Positions 34,907-44,754 of a stretch of 64,000 bases of DNA are shown here, one piece after another. The notes under the pieces are model-generated. The model saw only the letters and a program-made list of their open reading frames with translations. It had not been told where the DNA came from and ran no database searches. Numbering within the stretch: the first letter of the stretch is position 1; the number at the start of each line of letters is the position of its first letter. Both the position numbers and the translations under genes were made by a program. This DNA is from Saprospiraceae bacterium (GTDB taxonomy: Bacteria > Bacteroidota > Bacteroidia > Chitinophagales > Saprospiraceae), in assembly GCA_019187225.1 (NCBI GenBank), contig JABAQQ010000010.1:1-64000 (forward strand). Reading direction: 5' to 3'.

Positions 34907-36457
34907 TCAGGAGGCAAGAGGACGCAGCCGCTCACGTCGCGACGATTCTTTGGTCAAGGTGCCGACGGTGATTTGCCATAACGTCTCGTAGGGTATGATC
35001 TCGATTTCATATGTTTGGTTAGCCACTTCCATCGGCACGGAGCAGAGCATTTCATACAATTTTTGGGTATGTCGCGACACACGTTCGCGGTGGAACGAAT
35101 AGGCGGGGATCTGCAGCAGCATCTTGATAAAACAATTGCTTCGGAATGTGTCATTCTGTTTGAGATAGCGGCTACAGTATTTTTCAATACTTTCCATCCG
35201 GTCAATTGACTGCTGGTAGTCGCGGTCGGCAAGTGCGTACAATATCTGAACGATGAGTATGGGAATGTTCATGCCGCGTTTGTCTTTTGAAAACACGGGA
35301 GTTTCGTTGAGAAATTTGCTGAGTTTAAATTTGGCGTTGCGCTGAGAAACCAGACTTTCCGCCGGCAGTTTGCCGATTTTAATCAGGAAATGAACATATG
35401 CATGATAAATTTTCCACATTTCGGTGATTTGAAACGATTGGTTTTCGAAGCGTGGATTATTCATCACCCGATCCAGCACTTGTGTGGCTGCCTCATAATG
35501 GGCAGTATGCATAGCCAGCAAAAAAGACAATTCCTGAAGTTTGAACCAGTTAAAAGACCCCGAATCCACCAGATTCTGGCAGCGTATAATGATGTTTTGC
35601 CCTTTTTCAAGTTCCCGGAGCCGCAGGTAGCAAGTAATAAGATTGTAATAAAAAACCTGCAGGGCGAATCCGCTGTCGTAGTCTTTTTTGTCAAAAAACT
35701 GAACGGCTTCTTCACACAATCGCGCCGTGGTCACATAATCATTGACGCTGCTATATGCAAAAACCTGAATAAGACGGCCAAAGAGTTGGACTTTGAAGGA
35801 AGTGCATTTTTCCAGATAAGGTTTCGCTATGGCATAATATACTTTGGCCTGTTCCGACACCTCCATCTTGGTAGCCTTGTTGTTGACATAATGAATGATC
35901 AGTTCGGTATACAAGTCTTCCACCTGATTTTCCATGTGCCAGATTTCCTGAAAATGATGGAGTTGCTCACGGGTGTTTTCATATTTTTTCAAATCACCGG
36001 CATGTGTACTGTAATGAATCCGCAAGACGCGCAAAATATCGCAAGTGATATCCGTGAATTCATATCGAATGGTATGACGCAGCAATTTTTCCAAAGCATC
36101 CATACCCGATACCTTGGCATTACGCATGACGAGGATCATGGCTGCTGCCCACTTTTTGTAACACTCCAGGTACGCCCTCTGCCGGTCAGAAAACCCCGGC
36201 TCCTTAAAATCGAGCAGGAAGACCGAATCGAGCATCCGGTCTTTCAGTTTGTTTTTGAGATTGGGCAGTTTCGAGGCGTCGTCGCCGCTGTCCAAAATCC
36301 ACGACAGTGCTTCGTCATCGGAACGCACCCGCTGGCTTACGAGCGCGTCGTACAGCTGTTGCATTTTTGAATCGGGTTCCAGGATGATATCGAGGATACC
36401 GCTGGTTTTGAGTTTGGTTTTGTTGAGCAGATTGGCCAGTTCAATCAAATCTCTCAT
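34907..36457 (-). CDS. 516-residue helical-repeat protein of unknown family, module copy 1
   Basis: A 516-residue soluble protein that looks almost wholly alpha-helical, with TPR-like spacing of aromatic and small residues (YYNLITCYLRLRELEKGQ, NWFKLQELSFLLAMHTAHYE). No signal peptide, membrane helix or catalytic motif is visible. It starts MRDLIELANLLNKTKLK and ends with EIEIIPYETLWQITVGTL followed by an arginine-rich tail. The protein at 45156-46706 is also exactly 516 residues from the matching Met and similar throughout. A scaffold or peptide-sensing role like that of TPR regulators is possible, but this is inference. It ends in a strong terminator before the micro-ORF. Confidence 0.8.
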   Translation of the reverse strand: MRDLIELANLLNKTKLKTSGILDIILEPDSKMQQLYDALVSQRVRSDDEALSWILDSGDDASKLPNLKNKLKDRMLDSVFLLDFKEPGFSDRQRAYLECYKKWAAAMILVMRNAKVSGMDALEKLLRHTIRYEFTDITCDILRVLRIHYSTHAGDLKKYENTREQLHHFQEIWHMENQVEDLYTELIIHYVNNKATKMEVSEQAKVYYAIAKPYLEKCTSFKVQLFGRLIQVFAYSSVNDYVTTARLCEEAVQFFDKKDYDSGFALQVFYYNLITCYLRLRELEKGQNIIIRCQNLVDSGSFNWFKLQELSFLLAMHTAHYEAATQVLDRVMNNPRFENQSFQITEMWKIYHAYVHFLIKIGKLPAESLVSQRNAKFKLSKFLNETPVFSKDKRGMNIPILIVQILYALADRDYQQSIDRMESIEKYCSRYLKQNDTFRSNCFIKMLLQIPAYSFHRERVSRHTQKLYEMLCSVPMEVANQTYEIEIIPYETLWQITVGTLTKESSRRERLRPLAS

Positions 36458-36858
36458 AGCGGGATTCTTTCAGGTCAGTGGTAGTCGGATGTGGCTTCTT
36501 TTTTGAATAACGACAAAACGCCATCCATTTGCCGCTCAGCGGCAGAATGTTGGAAACGATGATTAAACCCCGGAAAGTGTAAAGGGTGTGTTCAGATATA
36601 CTCCCGACCGAAGGCAGGCGAGCAGCGGATTACAATTTCGGATATAAATGTAGTCCTGTAACGGTAATTGGAAGACTTTTTTGGGAGAGAAAAATTTTGA
36701 GAACGTAAAAAACCGACTTGAATCCAACATAAAACGACACGTCGCCGCCCCGTGAAAGGGCAACGACGTGTCCATAATCTGAAGTGTGTTTTGAGAACCC
36801 GGATTAGAGCGCCCCGGCTCGGGCCGGGGCGCTTCTTCATGCGTGTTCAGATATCGGA
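36458..36858. other. Gene-free spacer with two hairpins
   Basis: No coding frame is convincing. It holds a palindrome TGCCGCTcAGCGGCA (36530-36544), a 9-base stem (36736-36744 with 36764-36772, GACACGTCG) and the terminator at 36808-36833. The leader of the 516-residue gene lies at its left end. Confidence 0.5.
36808..36833 (-). terminator. GC-rich hairpin after the giant cargo gene
   Basis: AGCGCCCCGGC and GCCGGGGCGCT pair perfectly over 11 bases with a 4-base loop, 25 bases beyond the stop of the 36859-43395 gene. No T tract follows. Confidence 0.65.
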
Positions 36859-39800
36859 TTACTTCAAAAGAATCATTTTACGGGTGGCCGATTCATTGGC
36901 CGTTTCGAGTTTGTAATAAAGCAAGCCATTGGTTTTCAATGTGCTTCGATCGAGCATTACGGCGTTGTAACCTTTCGCGAAGTCGCCCGTTTGGATGTGG
37001 AGCAAACGGCCCGATTCGTCGAATACGCTCAGCGTAGCCTCGGCCGCCTCCGGCAGGTGGAAACCGACGGTGGTTTTATTGACGAAGGGGTTGGGCTGGT
37101 TTTGGTACAATTCGAATCCGACTCCGGTAACGGTTGGTCCTTGCTGGCCGTTGAAACGGAAAGCAACGTCCATGTTGGTCATCGCGCCGTCATTCAGGTC
37201 CTGATAAGCTTCGGCGCGGGTGATCCGGCTGGACACCGTGAGCATTTCACTGAGTTTGCCGGCTCTTCTGGCTTTGAATTTGATGCTGAACTCTGCCTGT
37301 GCGCCATCCGGGCCGGGTGCATTCCAACTGGTGGTAAGCGCCTGGTCGTCGGGGAACAAGGCAAAATTCTCCGCTTTCATGTCGTCGCCCGGCTGGATAT
37401 CCATGACTTTCAAGTCGTTGAAATTCAGTGTAAACTGGTAACCGGCGATTTTTTCGGCGGCATTGAAGGTTACAGTGACTTCCTCTCCGGTTTTCAAAGT
37501 TTTATCTTCCACATCGAACAGGAGCGTGCCTACCGAGCGGTCTTCGGAACCCATCAGCGAATTGGCGATTGCAGAGTTGTTCACGTCTCCGACTTTTATG
37601 GCCATAAAGTCTTCGGCCATAGCGCTTCCGTTGATGCCTGCTACCGATTTTGTTTCGGGGAAGGCGGTCTGGAAAGGATTATCCGGGTGGGGGAAAGTAA
37701 ATCCTTTGTCCACGAAACGCCATGAAGTGTTGTTGGGCAGTTCATCGTGAATACCGAGGATGAGTTTGCGCAATTCGACCACGTCGTAGGTAGTGATGGA
37801 ACCCGACCGGTTGGCATCGGCGGCGATCATTTTGAACGGCGAATCGAAGGGTTGAAGACCAAGTATGTGTTTGGAGATCAGCACCAGGTCGTAGGTCGAG
37901 ACGCCATTCAACGGGTTGTCGTCCTTCGTCGGGGTAAGGGTATAGTTCGAATTCACGGGCACCGAACTGTTGAAATGGAATTGCCCCGCATCGTCGGTCA
38001 TGCCGAAATGATTGAAGGTGGCCCCCCCTGGATCCTGGCCGCTGAGTTCGACATCGCATTCTTCCAGTCCGTCGCCCGACTCTGTTTTCAATGCCCCCGC
38101 AACGGTAGTCGTACTGCCGATGTTGCAATTGTTGAAATTGTCCTGAATCTGGATGGTGGTCTCGCAATAGGAAGCATTTCCTGCCAGGTCCATCGCCCAC
38201 AGTTCCACGGGTTGGTTGCCGAGGTCGTTGCCGCAATTGAAAGTCAGTTGCGTATTCGGCAGGCCGCTGGCATCCACCGGGAAGGTTGTGCCATCCGCCG
38301 CCCGGCGGATCGCGAACGAGAGCAGATCCTCCGGAGTGCAGTTGTCCTGAGCGTGCAGCAGGAAATCGCTGGCAAAGATCATGATCATACCAGTCTGCAT
38401 AATATTGACGCTCAGCCCATTGATGCAGATCACCGAAGGCGCTTTGCAATCCTTGACGACAAAGTTGTATTCGCAAACGGTCTCGTTGCCGCAACCGTCG
38501 CTCACGATCCATTTGATCTTGTGCGTCCCGTAAGGAAGTTCCGGCACTGTGAACACGGAGGGCGACTGCAGGGTGTTCCACCGTACGGCAGCGGTCATAT
38601 TGGTGCCATCCACTTTCGTTTCGATGGCGAAGCGGTATTTCTGCCCCAGGGGCACATTGCGCTCGTCGAAGGCGCGTGGCGTGCCGCCGGCGAAATTCTG
38701 GGTGTTCGCATTGTTGAACAGTACCGTGTTCGCATCGGGCGGATTGGTACTGCTGATCACCGTTTCCATGCTGCCGTTTTGATCCAGGTCGAGGAACAGC
38801 AGGTAACGAATGCTGATATTAGCGCCCGAGCACAGATCAGTAGCCGAAATATTCAGGTCAACCGGCGCTTCGCACAGGTCGTGCGACTGCGTCATCGGGT
38901 CGAGCCAGTAAGTCTCATTCCACAATTGATTGTCGTTGGTCGTCAGATCGCAAAACTCCACGGGGCTGGGCGGACAAAGCACGATGGGCTTGTCGGTGTC
39001 TATCACTTTAATGATCTGTTTGTACTGGTAACAATTGGCGTTCGCATCCCAGTACATACTGTAGTTCGTCGCCGTCGGGTCGGTCGGCAGCACTTTCACC
39101 ACTGTCGGCGCCCAGGGAGCGGGTGTGCCGGGCGCAGATACAATGGGGCCTGGCAGGTTGTCAGCACTGGTAAGATTGGCATTGGGATTCGGATTCGGCA
39201 CATTGATGCAGTCTGCTTGCGGAAGATAGGTACACCAGTTGATGATCTTCCAGGTGCGCTCTATCTTATAACAGGCATCCGGCACGACGGTATATATCTG
39301 ATCTTCGTACGAAATACCGAGCAGCTCGCAATCCTCTCCGAAAATTTGAGGCTGACCGAATATGCCGCTTCCATCGCACTGCGTGATCACTACATCGTTG
39401 GGGAATTTGATGTAATAGTCCTGATCGTACGTCACAACGATGGTTTGGTTGCATTGAGAGACGGCTCCCTTACAATCGTATACTTTAAATGTCCGCGTGA
39501 TGGTTCCTTTGTTGCATACGCTGTCGAATTTGGAATAATTCGCCGTGTGGGTGAGTCCTTTTTGTCCCTGGTACATCTTAGTGGAATCGAGGCAACAATT
39601 GTCGTACACCGATGGCTTGCCATAAGCCCATAAAGAGGGATCGAAGTTTTCGCAGGAAACCGTAACGTTGAGCGGTGGCTCGCAGATGGGTTTGAGTTTG
39701 TCCTGAACCTCCACCTCGATCATGCACTCATTGAATACGGGTGTGCCGTCGGGTAAAAGGCTGATGCTGCCGTCGGGGTTCAATTGGTAAACCCGCAGGG

Positions 39801-42800
39801 TGACAAACTGGTTGGTCCCGGCTTCTCCGCAATAAAACTTAATGGTATCGTCTTCGATGGTGGCTCGTTTGAATTCGGTCACTGCATCGGGGATGTTGTC
39901 GCTGCAATTGGGTGCGCCGTTCACCGGATTCAGGCTTTGAATAAACGGCGTGTAAGGCGTAGTGCGGCGAACCATCAACTTGATGTTGTTGCAGTTGTCG
40001 TACGAACCGGCATCGAACGAAGTAGCAGGTACATACGTTACGCCTGCAAATTCGCAGCCGTTCGGGTTCGACAGGTAACAGTCATTGGGATCGTCGGGGC
40101 CAAGTGATACTACTGTGTATTCCTGGCATATCGCATTGGGTGGCGAGAAATCGCATATCTTCAGCGTAAACGAACAGGTACCGGTATTGCCGCAATCGTC
40201 CGTAGCGGTATAAACCACTGCGTGCGTTCCAACCGGCAGGCAGGCCGTGGAGCCGAATACAGCCAGGGTATCGGACAAAGCCGGGTTGTTGCCGGGGAAC
40301 GATTCAACGCTGCCATTCAACAGGATGACATTTTGAATATTCTGTGTGGCAGGGTCCACTACTGTGATCTCCGCTTTGACGCTGTTGATGCGCGAACACA
40401 GATCGGAGACGATCACGTCGGGCAAATTCACCGAGCCGCAGCAGGAATAGGGGTCTGTTGTCGCGGTAATATTGGCCGGGCATTCAATTTCCGGCCCTGC
40501 ATCGTCGCGCACCTGAATAATTTGAAGGTATTCAACGCTTTCGCTGGTACACACATCAATCACAGTCCAGGTACGGCGGATGTTGTACGAACCGTCGCAT
40601 ATTTTGATGATGTAGTCGTCGTAAGTCCAGTTGAGAGAAGCCGTGCTGACCGGGAGACCAAATACATAGGGGAAACCCTGAAAGTCATGGCTTTCCAACC
40701 AATCGGGCGAAGGGTATTCACCGGAACAATCAAATCCGGGCAGGTCCAGATAGTCGTAGTTCGGCGGGAAATTCACGTCGGCAAGTGTGGGCCTCAGCAG
40801 GTAGATCGGTTGGATACAGGTAGCCGTATTGCCGCTTGCATCCTTCGCCATCCAGCGCCGGCTGATGATGCTGAGCAAGCCGGAAGCGCAATCCTGAGGC
40901 GTCGTTTGATCGGTGTAGCTCAGCGTCACGTCGCTGCAGGCGTCGAGCAGGCTCGCCGGAACATGCCATGAATTCAGGCCGTTTGGAGTCAGTGGCGGGG
41001 CGGTCAGACCATTGGGGAAGCCTGCGGTAAAGTTGCCTGTCACGTTGAAATAAAGCTCCGCAATTTCGATTTTGGAAATGTCGCCTCCCGCGTTTACGTC
41101 GGAAATCCGGATTTTCCAGGTACCGTTCACCTGTTGGCCGTCGTATGTGCTCAAAGAGCCCGCGCCGAAGGGTATCTGGATGTTTTTATCGGTGGTAAAA
41201 AACGGACAGGTCGCCGTGTTGGAGCCTTCGTCGTCGAAGCGGGCAAAAACCGGGTCGCCGCCGCATCCGCTCACCTGGTTCCAGGTATTCACGATGATGC
41301 CGGAGGGACTTTCCACCTGGATGCGCAGGTTGCCAAAAAAGGCGTCGCCGGTGACTTTGACGCGGATATCCACGTCGTTGACCGTGGAACCCGACGGCAA
41401 CGACACCGGTATGTCAAACACCCGGGTCTGAAAATCAACCACATTCTGGGGCAGATCCTGCGCGCCATAACGAACGAAAGCGGAGGTCGCCTGCACGAAA
41501 GCCGGATCAGTCGGGTAATTGCCCGGCAGGGTGACAGGGGTACAGTCCAGATTGGGCGGGAGGTTGTCCTGCACTTTGATGTCGCCAAAACACTTGTTCC
41601 CCGTAGAAGGATCGGTCACGCGCACACGGTAGGTTTTACCGAGATCGGCGGCACTCAAGACAGCTGGCACCCAGGGGCCATTGCCGAAAGGCGGCACTTT
41701 GTCCAGTTCCACCACATAATCGTCGTAACAACTGTACGGCCCGCCCTCCAGTACCTGGTCGGCATTCAGCGTTATCTCACATTCAGGGCCTAAGGCAATG
41801 AATACCAAGTCATTACACACAAGAGTGTTGATATTGTTGGAGAACTCGACTACTGTCACTTTAAAGGAGCAAGCGGCACTGTTGCCCGCTGCATCGGTGC
41901 AGAGGTAAGTATTTACCGTTTCGCCGATAGGGAATTCTGAACCCGGCGGAAGGCCGCCCATGAGCAGCGCCGTATTGGTACCGATGGCCTCGTATTTGAC
42001 ATAGCCGTTGTATGCCCGGCTTTGGAAAGTTGTTCCGAAGGGATAGGTTTTGCCTGCACCTGGATTGGAAGAAACGCGCAGTTTGCCGTCGTCATATTGC
42101 CGCGATACGCTCACGCCGTTGCCGGTGTAATTGACAGGGGCGCCGATGGTGCTGGTCAGGTAAATACCTTTCGATTCGCCCGGCGCCAGCGTGATGCCAT
42201 AACCCGGAATGGGAGTGCCGGAAGCCGGGCCAGCGGAAACCACATCGAGCGATCCGGCCATTGTCCAGGCGGCGGGATCATTCTCGTTACCCTGCCAGGT
42301 AGAGGCTGCCGTTGTGTAGTAAACCTGGACAGGCCAGTTGCCAGCATCAATGGAAGGGCCAAATTCGGTGAGTGTTATGGTCGTAAAACCGAGGTTTTTC
42401 ACGTCGAACATGATCCCCGCACTGCCATTGTCGAAGTCAATGGGGTGGGCAACTTCGCCGGGCACGGTCAGGCCGGAGTTGTCGGTACAAGTCACATTAT
42501 AGGAATATTGTTTGGTACACTGCCCGGGATCGAGGTTGATGGTGATATCGCCGGGACAGGAAATAGCCGGTGGGGTATTGTCAATCACTACGATGTTTTG
42601 CACTGCAGAAGCGACTGTGGCGCCGCCGCAGGGGTCGGTGAGTTCCCACAATACCACGTTATTGCCCTTGGGAACAGTGAGCGTCACAAATGCGCCCGGT
42701 GGCGCCTGCTTGGAAGCGCCGCCGTTGATCTTGTATTTTAAAAGGTATGAGGCATCGCAGCCTCCCGGTGAAAAAGTCGGGATGGGGGTGTTCACATCTG

Positions 42801-43395
42801 CAAAAGGCGTGATGGCATTCGGTCCGGTGTAAGCGGTGATGGCTGGCGGCGCCGTAAGCGCGCACACGTTTTTCGCCACCTGAGTGACAGTGGCCGTCCA
42901 CCCTGCTGCCGGGTTGGAGCCATCGGAGCGAAAAAGAAAGGTCAGGGCTTCCTCGGTATTAGAGCCGACGGCAGCCGAGCCCATATTGGCCGTTATGATG
43001 CCCGGGCTGATGGTTTGCCAGTTACCCGCCGGGAAGCCGGATATCGTGGCGCCCTGTGGGCCGACGACCTGGTTGACTCCAACCGTAGCGCTATTATAAA
43101 TGTAGAGCGCATCCCAGCCCGGTTCCAGTTTGAACGAACTGAAATTGACCCGAATGCGGTGGGTGGCGGGGTTGGACGGCGCGAAAGTGGCGTGCGCGTC
43201 GGCGTTGTTGTTGTAATTGCCCGCCGGACCTCCGTTATCGTAAAAATTAAAAAAACAGACGGAAGGCGGGAAAATGGTGAACGGGCTGCCGGCAGTAGCG
43301 CCGTTCGCAGCCATGTTCACGTTCGTTTGCGCAATCAGTTGTGTGCAGACGAATATGAACCCGATAACCGGGACAAGAAGATGTATCTTTTTCAT
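36859..43395 (-). CDS. Giant T9SS cargo: CUB, HYR, P-domain, dockerin, cohesin-like and sorting domains
   Basis: A 2178-residue exported protein. After the signal peptide (ends LIAQ) come a CUB-like domain (about 30-150; PGWDALYIYNS), HYR-type repeats with DNTPPAISCPGDI and similar motifs, a proprotein-convertase P-domain (about 635-785; GTWKIRISDV), further Cys-paired HYR-like repeats, a prealbumin-like segment, a type I dockerin pair (about 1827-1887; STYDLVLISKHILGL, TTYDVVELRKLILGI), a cohesin-like beta domain (about 1945-2080) and a type A T9SS sorting domain (PNPF ... GLLYYKLET, ending MILLK). It is probably a surface adhesin or matrix protein. The ATG at 43395 starts the signal peptide. 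It lies between the two copies of the unknown module. Confidence 0.9.
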   Translation of the reverse strand: MKKIHLLVPVIGFIFVCTQLIAQTNVNMAANGATAGSPFTIFPPSVCFFNFYDNGGPAGNYNNNADAHATFAPSNPATHRIRVNFSSFKLEPGWDALYIYNSATVGVNQVVGPQGATISGFPAGNWQTISPGIITANMGSAAVGSNTEEALTFLFRSDGSNPAAGWTATVTQVAKNVCALTAPPAITAYTGPNAITPFADVNTPIPTFSPGGCDASYLLKYKINGGASKQAPPGAFVTLTVPKGNNVVLWELTDPCGGATVASAVQNIVVIDNTPPAISCPGDITINLDPGQCTKQYSYNVTCTDNSGLTVPGEVAHPIDFDNGSAGIMFDVKNLGFTTITLTEFGPSIDAGNWPVQVYYTTAASTWQGNENDPAAWTMAGSLDVVSAGPASGTPIPGYGITLAPGESKGIYLTSTIGAPVNYTGNGVSVSRQYDDGKLRVSSNPGAGKTYPFGTTFQSRAYNGYVKYEAIGTNTALLMGGLPPGSEFPIGETVNTYLCTDAAGNSAACSFKVTVVEFSNNINTLVCNDLVFIALGPECEITLNADQVLEGGPYSCYDDYVVELDKVPPFGNGPWVPAVLSAADLGKTYRVRVTDPSTGNKCFGDIKVQDNLPPNLDCTPVTLPGNYPTDPAFVQATSAFVRYGAQDLPQNVVDFQTRVFDIPVSLPSGSTVNDVDIRVKVTGDAFFGNLRIQVESPSGIIVNTWNQVSGCGGDPVFARFDDEGSNTATCPFFTTDKNIQIPFGAGSLSTYDGQQVNGTWKIRISDVNAGGDISKIEIAELYFNVTGNFTAGFPNGLTAPPLTPNGLNSWHVPASLLDACSDVTLSYTDQTTPQDCASGLLSIISRRWMAKDASGNTATCIQPIYLLRPTLADVNFPPNYDYLDLPGFDCSGEYPSPDWLESHDFQGFPYVFGLPVSTASLNWTYDDYIIKICDGSYNIRRTWTVIDVCTSESVEYLQIIQVRDDAGPEIECPANITATTDPYSCCGSVNLPDVIVSDLCSRINSVKAEITVVDPATQNIQNVILLNGSVESFPGNNPALSDTLAVFGSTACLPVGTHAVVYTATDDCGNTGTCSFTLKICDFSPPNAICQEYTVVSLGPDDPNDCYLSNPNGCEFAGVTYVPATSFDAGSYDNCNNIKLMVRRTTPYTPFIQSLNPVNGAPNCSDNIPDAVTEFKRATIEDDTIKFYCGEAGTNQFVTLRVYQLNPDGSISLLPDGTPVFNECMIEVEVQDKLKPICEPPLNVTVSCENFDPSLWAYGKPSVYDNCCLDSTKMYQGQKGLTHTANYSKFDSVCNKGTITRTFKVYDCKGAVSQCNQTIVVTYDQDYYIKFPNDVVITQCDGSGIFGQPQIFGEDCELLGISYEDQIYTVVPDACYKIERTWKIINWCTYLPQADCINVPNPNPNANLTSADNLPGPIVSAPGTPAPWAPTVVKVLPTDPTATNYSMYWDANANCYQYKQIIKVIDTDKPIVLCPPSPVEFCDLTTNDNQLWNETYWLDPMTQSHDLCEAPVDLNISATDLCSGANISIRYLLFLDLDQNGSMETVISSTNPPDANTVLFNNANTQNFAGGTPRAFDERNVPLGQKYRFAIETKVDGTNMTAAVRWNTLQSPSVFTVPELPYGTHKIKWIVSDGCGNETVCEYNFVVKDCKAPSVICINGLSVNIMQTGMIMIFASDFLLHAQDNCTPEDLLSFAIRRAADGTTFPVDASGLPNTQLTFNCGNDLGNQPVELWAMDLAGNASYCETTIQIQDNFNNCNIGSTTTVAGALKTESGDGLEECDVELSGQDPGGATFNHFGMTDDAGQFHFNSSVPVNSNYTLTPTKDDNPLNGVSTYDLVLISKHILGLQPFDSPFKMIAADANRSGSITTYDVVELRKLILGIHDELPNNTSWRFVDKGFTFPHPDNPFQTAFPETKSVAGINGSAMAEDFMAIKVGDVNNSAIANSLMGSEDRSVGTLLFDVEDKTLKTGEEVTVTFNAAEKIAGYQFTLNFNDLKVMDIQPGDDMKAENFALFPDDQALTTSWNAPGPDGAQAEFSIKFKARRAGKLSEMLTVSSRITRAEAYQDLNDGAMTNMDVAFRFNGQQGPTVTGVGFELYQNQPNPFVNKTTVGFHLPEAAEATLSVFDESGRLLHIQTGDFAKGYNAVMLDRSTLKTNGLLYYKLETANESATRKMILLK

Positions 43396-43555
43396 GAAGC
43401 AATTTTTTTGAACCGGGAAATTCAAAAGAGATAAATGAACACGTTGGACGACGCCCCTCTCGGTTGAGCGGCATCGGATGGGTTAAGATATTGTCAGTAT
43501 TCAGGGTAACTTCAGAAATTGCGGCCAGGACACCCTTAAACGGGCGCATCGTCCA

Positions 43556-43975
43556 TCAATTGACCAACATGACACGGGCTTCTTCGTGCAAAGCCCGCAA
43601 CACAACTTTTGAGGTAAAGGAGGCTTCTTTGGTGTAACCAAGCGTTGCGGCAGCCGGCAATGCATTTTCGAGTGACTTGGCCAGGGTTTCGCCCCTGTCG
43701 ATCTCATACACGATGGCTTTGTAATAAGCCACACGGCGCAATGCGTTGTCGTGAAGTGGTGTACCGGGCGTATAGCCTGGCATTTGCTGGTTGAGTTGCT
43801 GTACGTGATTGACGAGCAAGCCTCTGGCCTCGTCTACGGGTTTCCAGTTGTAAGGTTGAGTTTCAGTTTGCGGCATTTGTGCCAGCGCCGGGGTTGCGTT
43901 CAGGAAGAGGCAGCCCAGCAGGAAAAGCAACGGGAGGAGCGAAAATGCACCGCCGCATTTGGTAGTTCCTTTCAT
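43556..43975 (-). CDS. Small secreted protein of unknown function
   Basis: A 139-residue exported protein. The signal peptide has a hydrophobic core FSLLPLLFLLGCLFL and ends at ALAQ. The mature part is helical with conserved-looking NHVQQLNQQMPGYTPGTPLHDNAL (part), YKAIVYEIDRGETLAKSLENA (part) and TSKVVLRALHEEARVML (part). I recognise no family. The ATG at 43975 is used because the longer frame places 20 polar residues before the signal. It lies between the giant cargo gene and the cysteine-rich gene of module copy 2, all on the minus strand, so it may be expressed with either. Confidence 0.65.
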   Translation of the reverse strand: MKGTTKCGGAFSLLPLLFLLGCLFLNATPALAQMPQTETQPYNWKPVDEARGLLVNHVQQLNQQMPGYTPGTPLHDNALRRVAYYKAIVYEIDRGETLAKSLENALPAAATLGYTKEASFTSKVVLRALHEEARVMLVN

Positions 43976-44071
43976 TGTTGTACGAACTTTAAATGAGTTA
44001 GAAGAATGTTGAAAATCAACTTCTTCCGCCACCAAAGGAAGGCCGGAGAAGTCCGGGGGATGGATTATGAT

Positions 44072-44113
44072 GATTGTAGATTGTAGATTGTAGATTGCGG
44101 ATTGCGGATTGGG
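44072..44113 (-). repeat. Heptamer tandem repeat (GATTGTA/GATTGCG type)
   Basis: Six consecutive 7-base units read on the plus strand: three GATTGTA, two GATTGCG and one GATTGGG. It is related to the repeat at 1654-1686. No inverted partner is nearby. Confidence 0.8.
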
Positions 44114-44181
44114 GGAGCGATTGAAAAAAAACGAGGAGACGACCGGCTCGCTCAGGTAAGTCGCCCCCTCGTGGAAGCGGA

Positions 44182-44649
44182 TTAAAATTTTCTGAAATCA
44201 ATTCGGAAGTACCCGTCGAGTTGTTCCACCGGGTAAAGACCGGTAGGGAGAGCATCGAACTTTAAACCCAAAGCGACGGCGATGCTTTTCGGTATCCGGC
44301 ACGGCGACTGCATGCGCAGCACCCCATTTCGGAATTGTTTGCGCAAAATGTTGATGCACAAAAACTCCCGTGGCATCAGCAGCGCTGCCGCTGCGCCGTC
44401 GTCGAGGCTGACGAACAATGCCGTCGCGCTGCTGCAAGTCTGTTTGCCCTGGCTGGCACTGATTCCGTCGTTCGCGTTGAGTTTGCAGATACCCGTACCC
44501 CGACAACCCAGGTTGGGCGACCCGAACACTACGTCGCAACTCAGCGACCGGGGTGTTTTTGTGCCCGTTTGCCCACGCAACAGCGTAGATTTGAGTAGTT
44601 CATGCCGTTTGACGGCAGCATATGCCGGTGCGTTCATGGTACGTTCCAT
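44182..44649 (-). CDS. Cysteine-rich protein of unknown family, module copy 2
   Basis: A 155-residue paralogue of the 33999-34478 product. It shares CDVVFGSPNLGCRGTGICK (C-x10-C-x5-C), Cys72, LCINILRKQFRNG with Cys98, PCRIP with Cys117, and LGLKFDALPTGL, FRIDF. No export signal is present. I chose ATG 44649 (MERTMNAPAY) because it places the cysteines at 38, 49, 55, 72, 98 and 117, almost identical to copy 1. An ATG at 44730 would add 27 polar residues rich in Thr and His with no counterpart in copy 1. It lies 105 bases after the 19-codon micro-ORF. Confidence 0.75.
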   Translation of the reverse strand: MERTMNAPAYAAVKRHELLKSTLLRGQTGTKTPRSLSCDVVFGSPNLGCRGTGICKLNANDGISASQGKQTCSSATALFVSLDDGAAAALLMPREFLCINILRKQFRNGVLRMQSPCRIPKSIAVALGLKFDALPTGLYPVEQLDGYFRIDFRKF

Positions 44650-44754
44650 ATTGAAAATGCGAAGCGTGTTATGATGAGTGGTTGGATGCGTGCTGGTAGG
44701 GTTATTAGGGGGCATTAGGGTCATTGACATTAATGACGATTGATGATCCCGTTT

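Noticed and set aside
37742-39633. Long open frames on both strands inside the giant cargo gene
   Set aside because: They are shadows caused by biased codon use. The minus-strand frame has signal peptide, domains and sorting signal.
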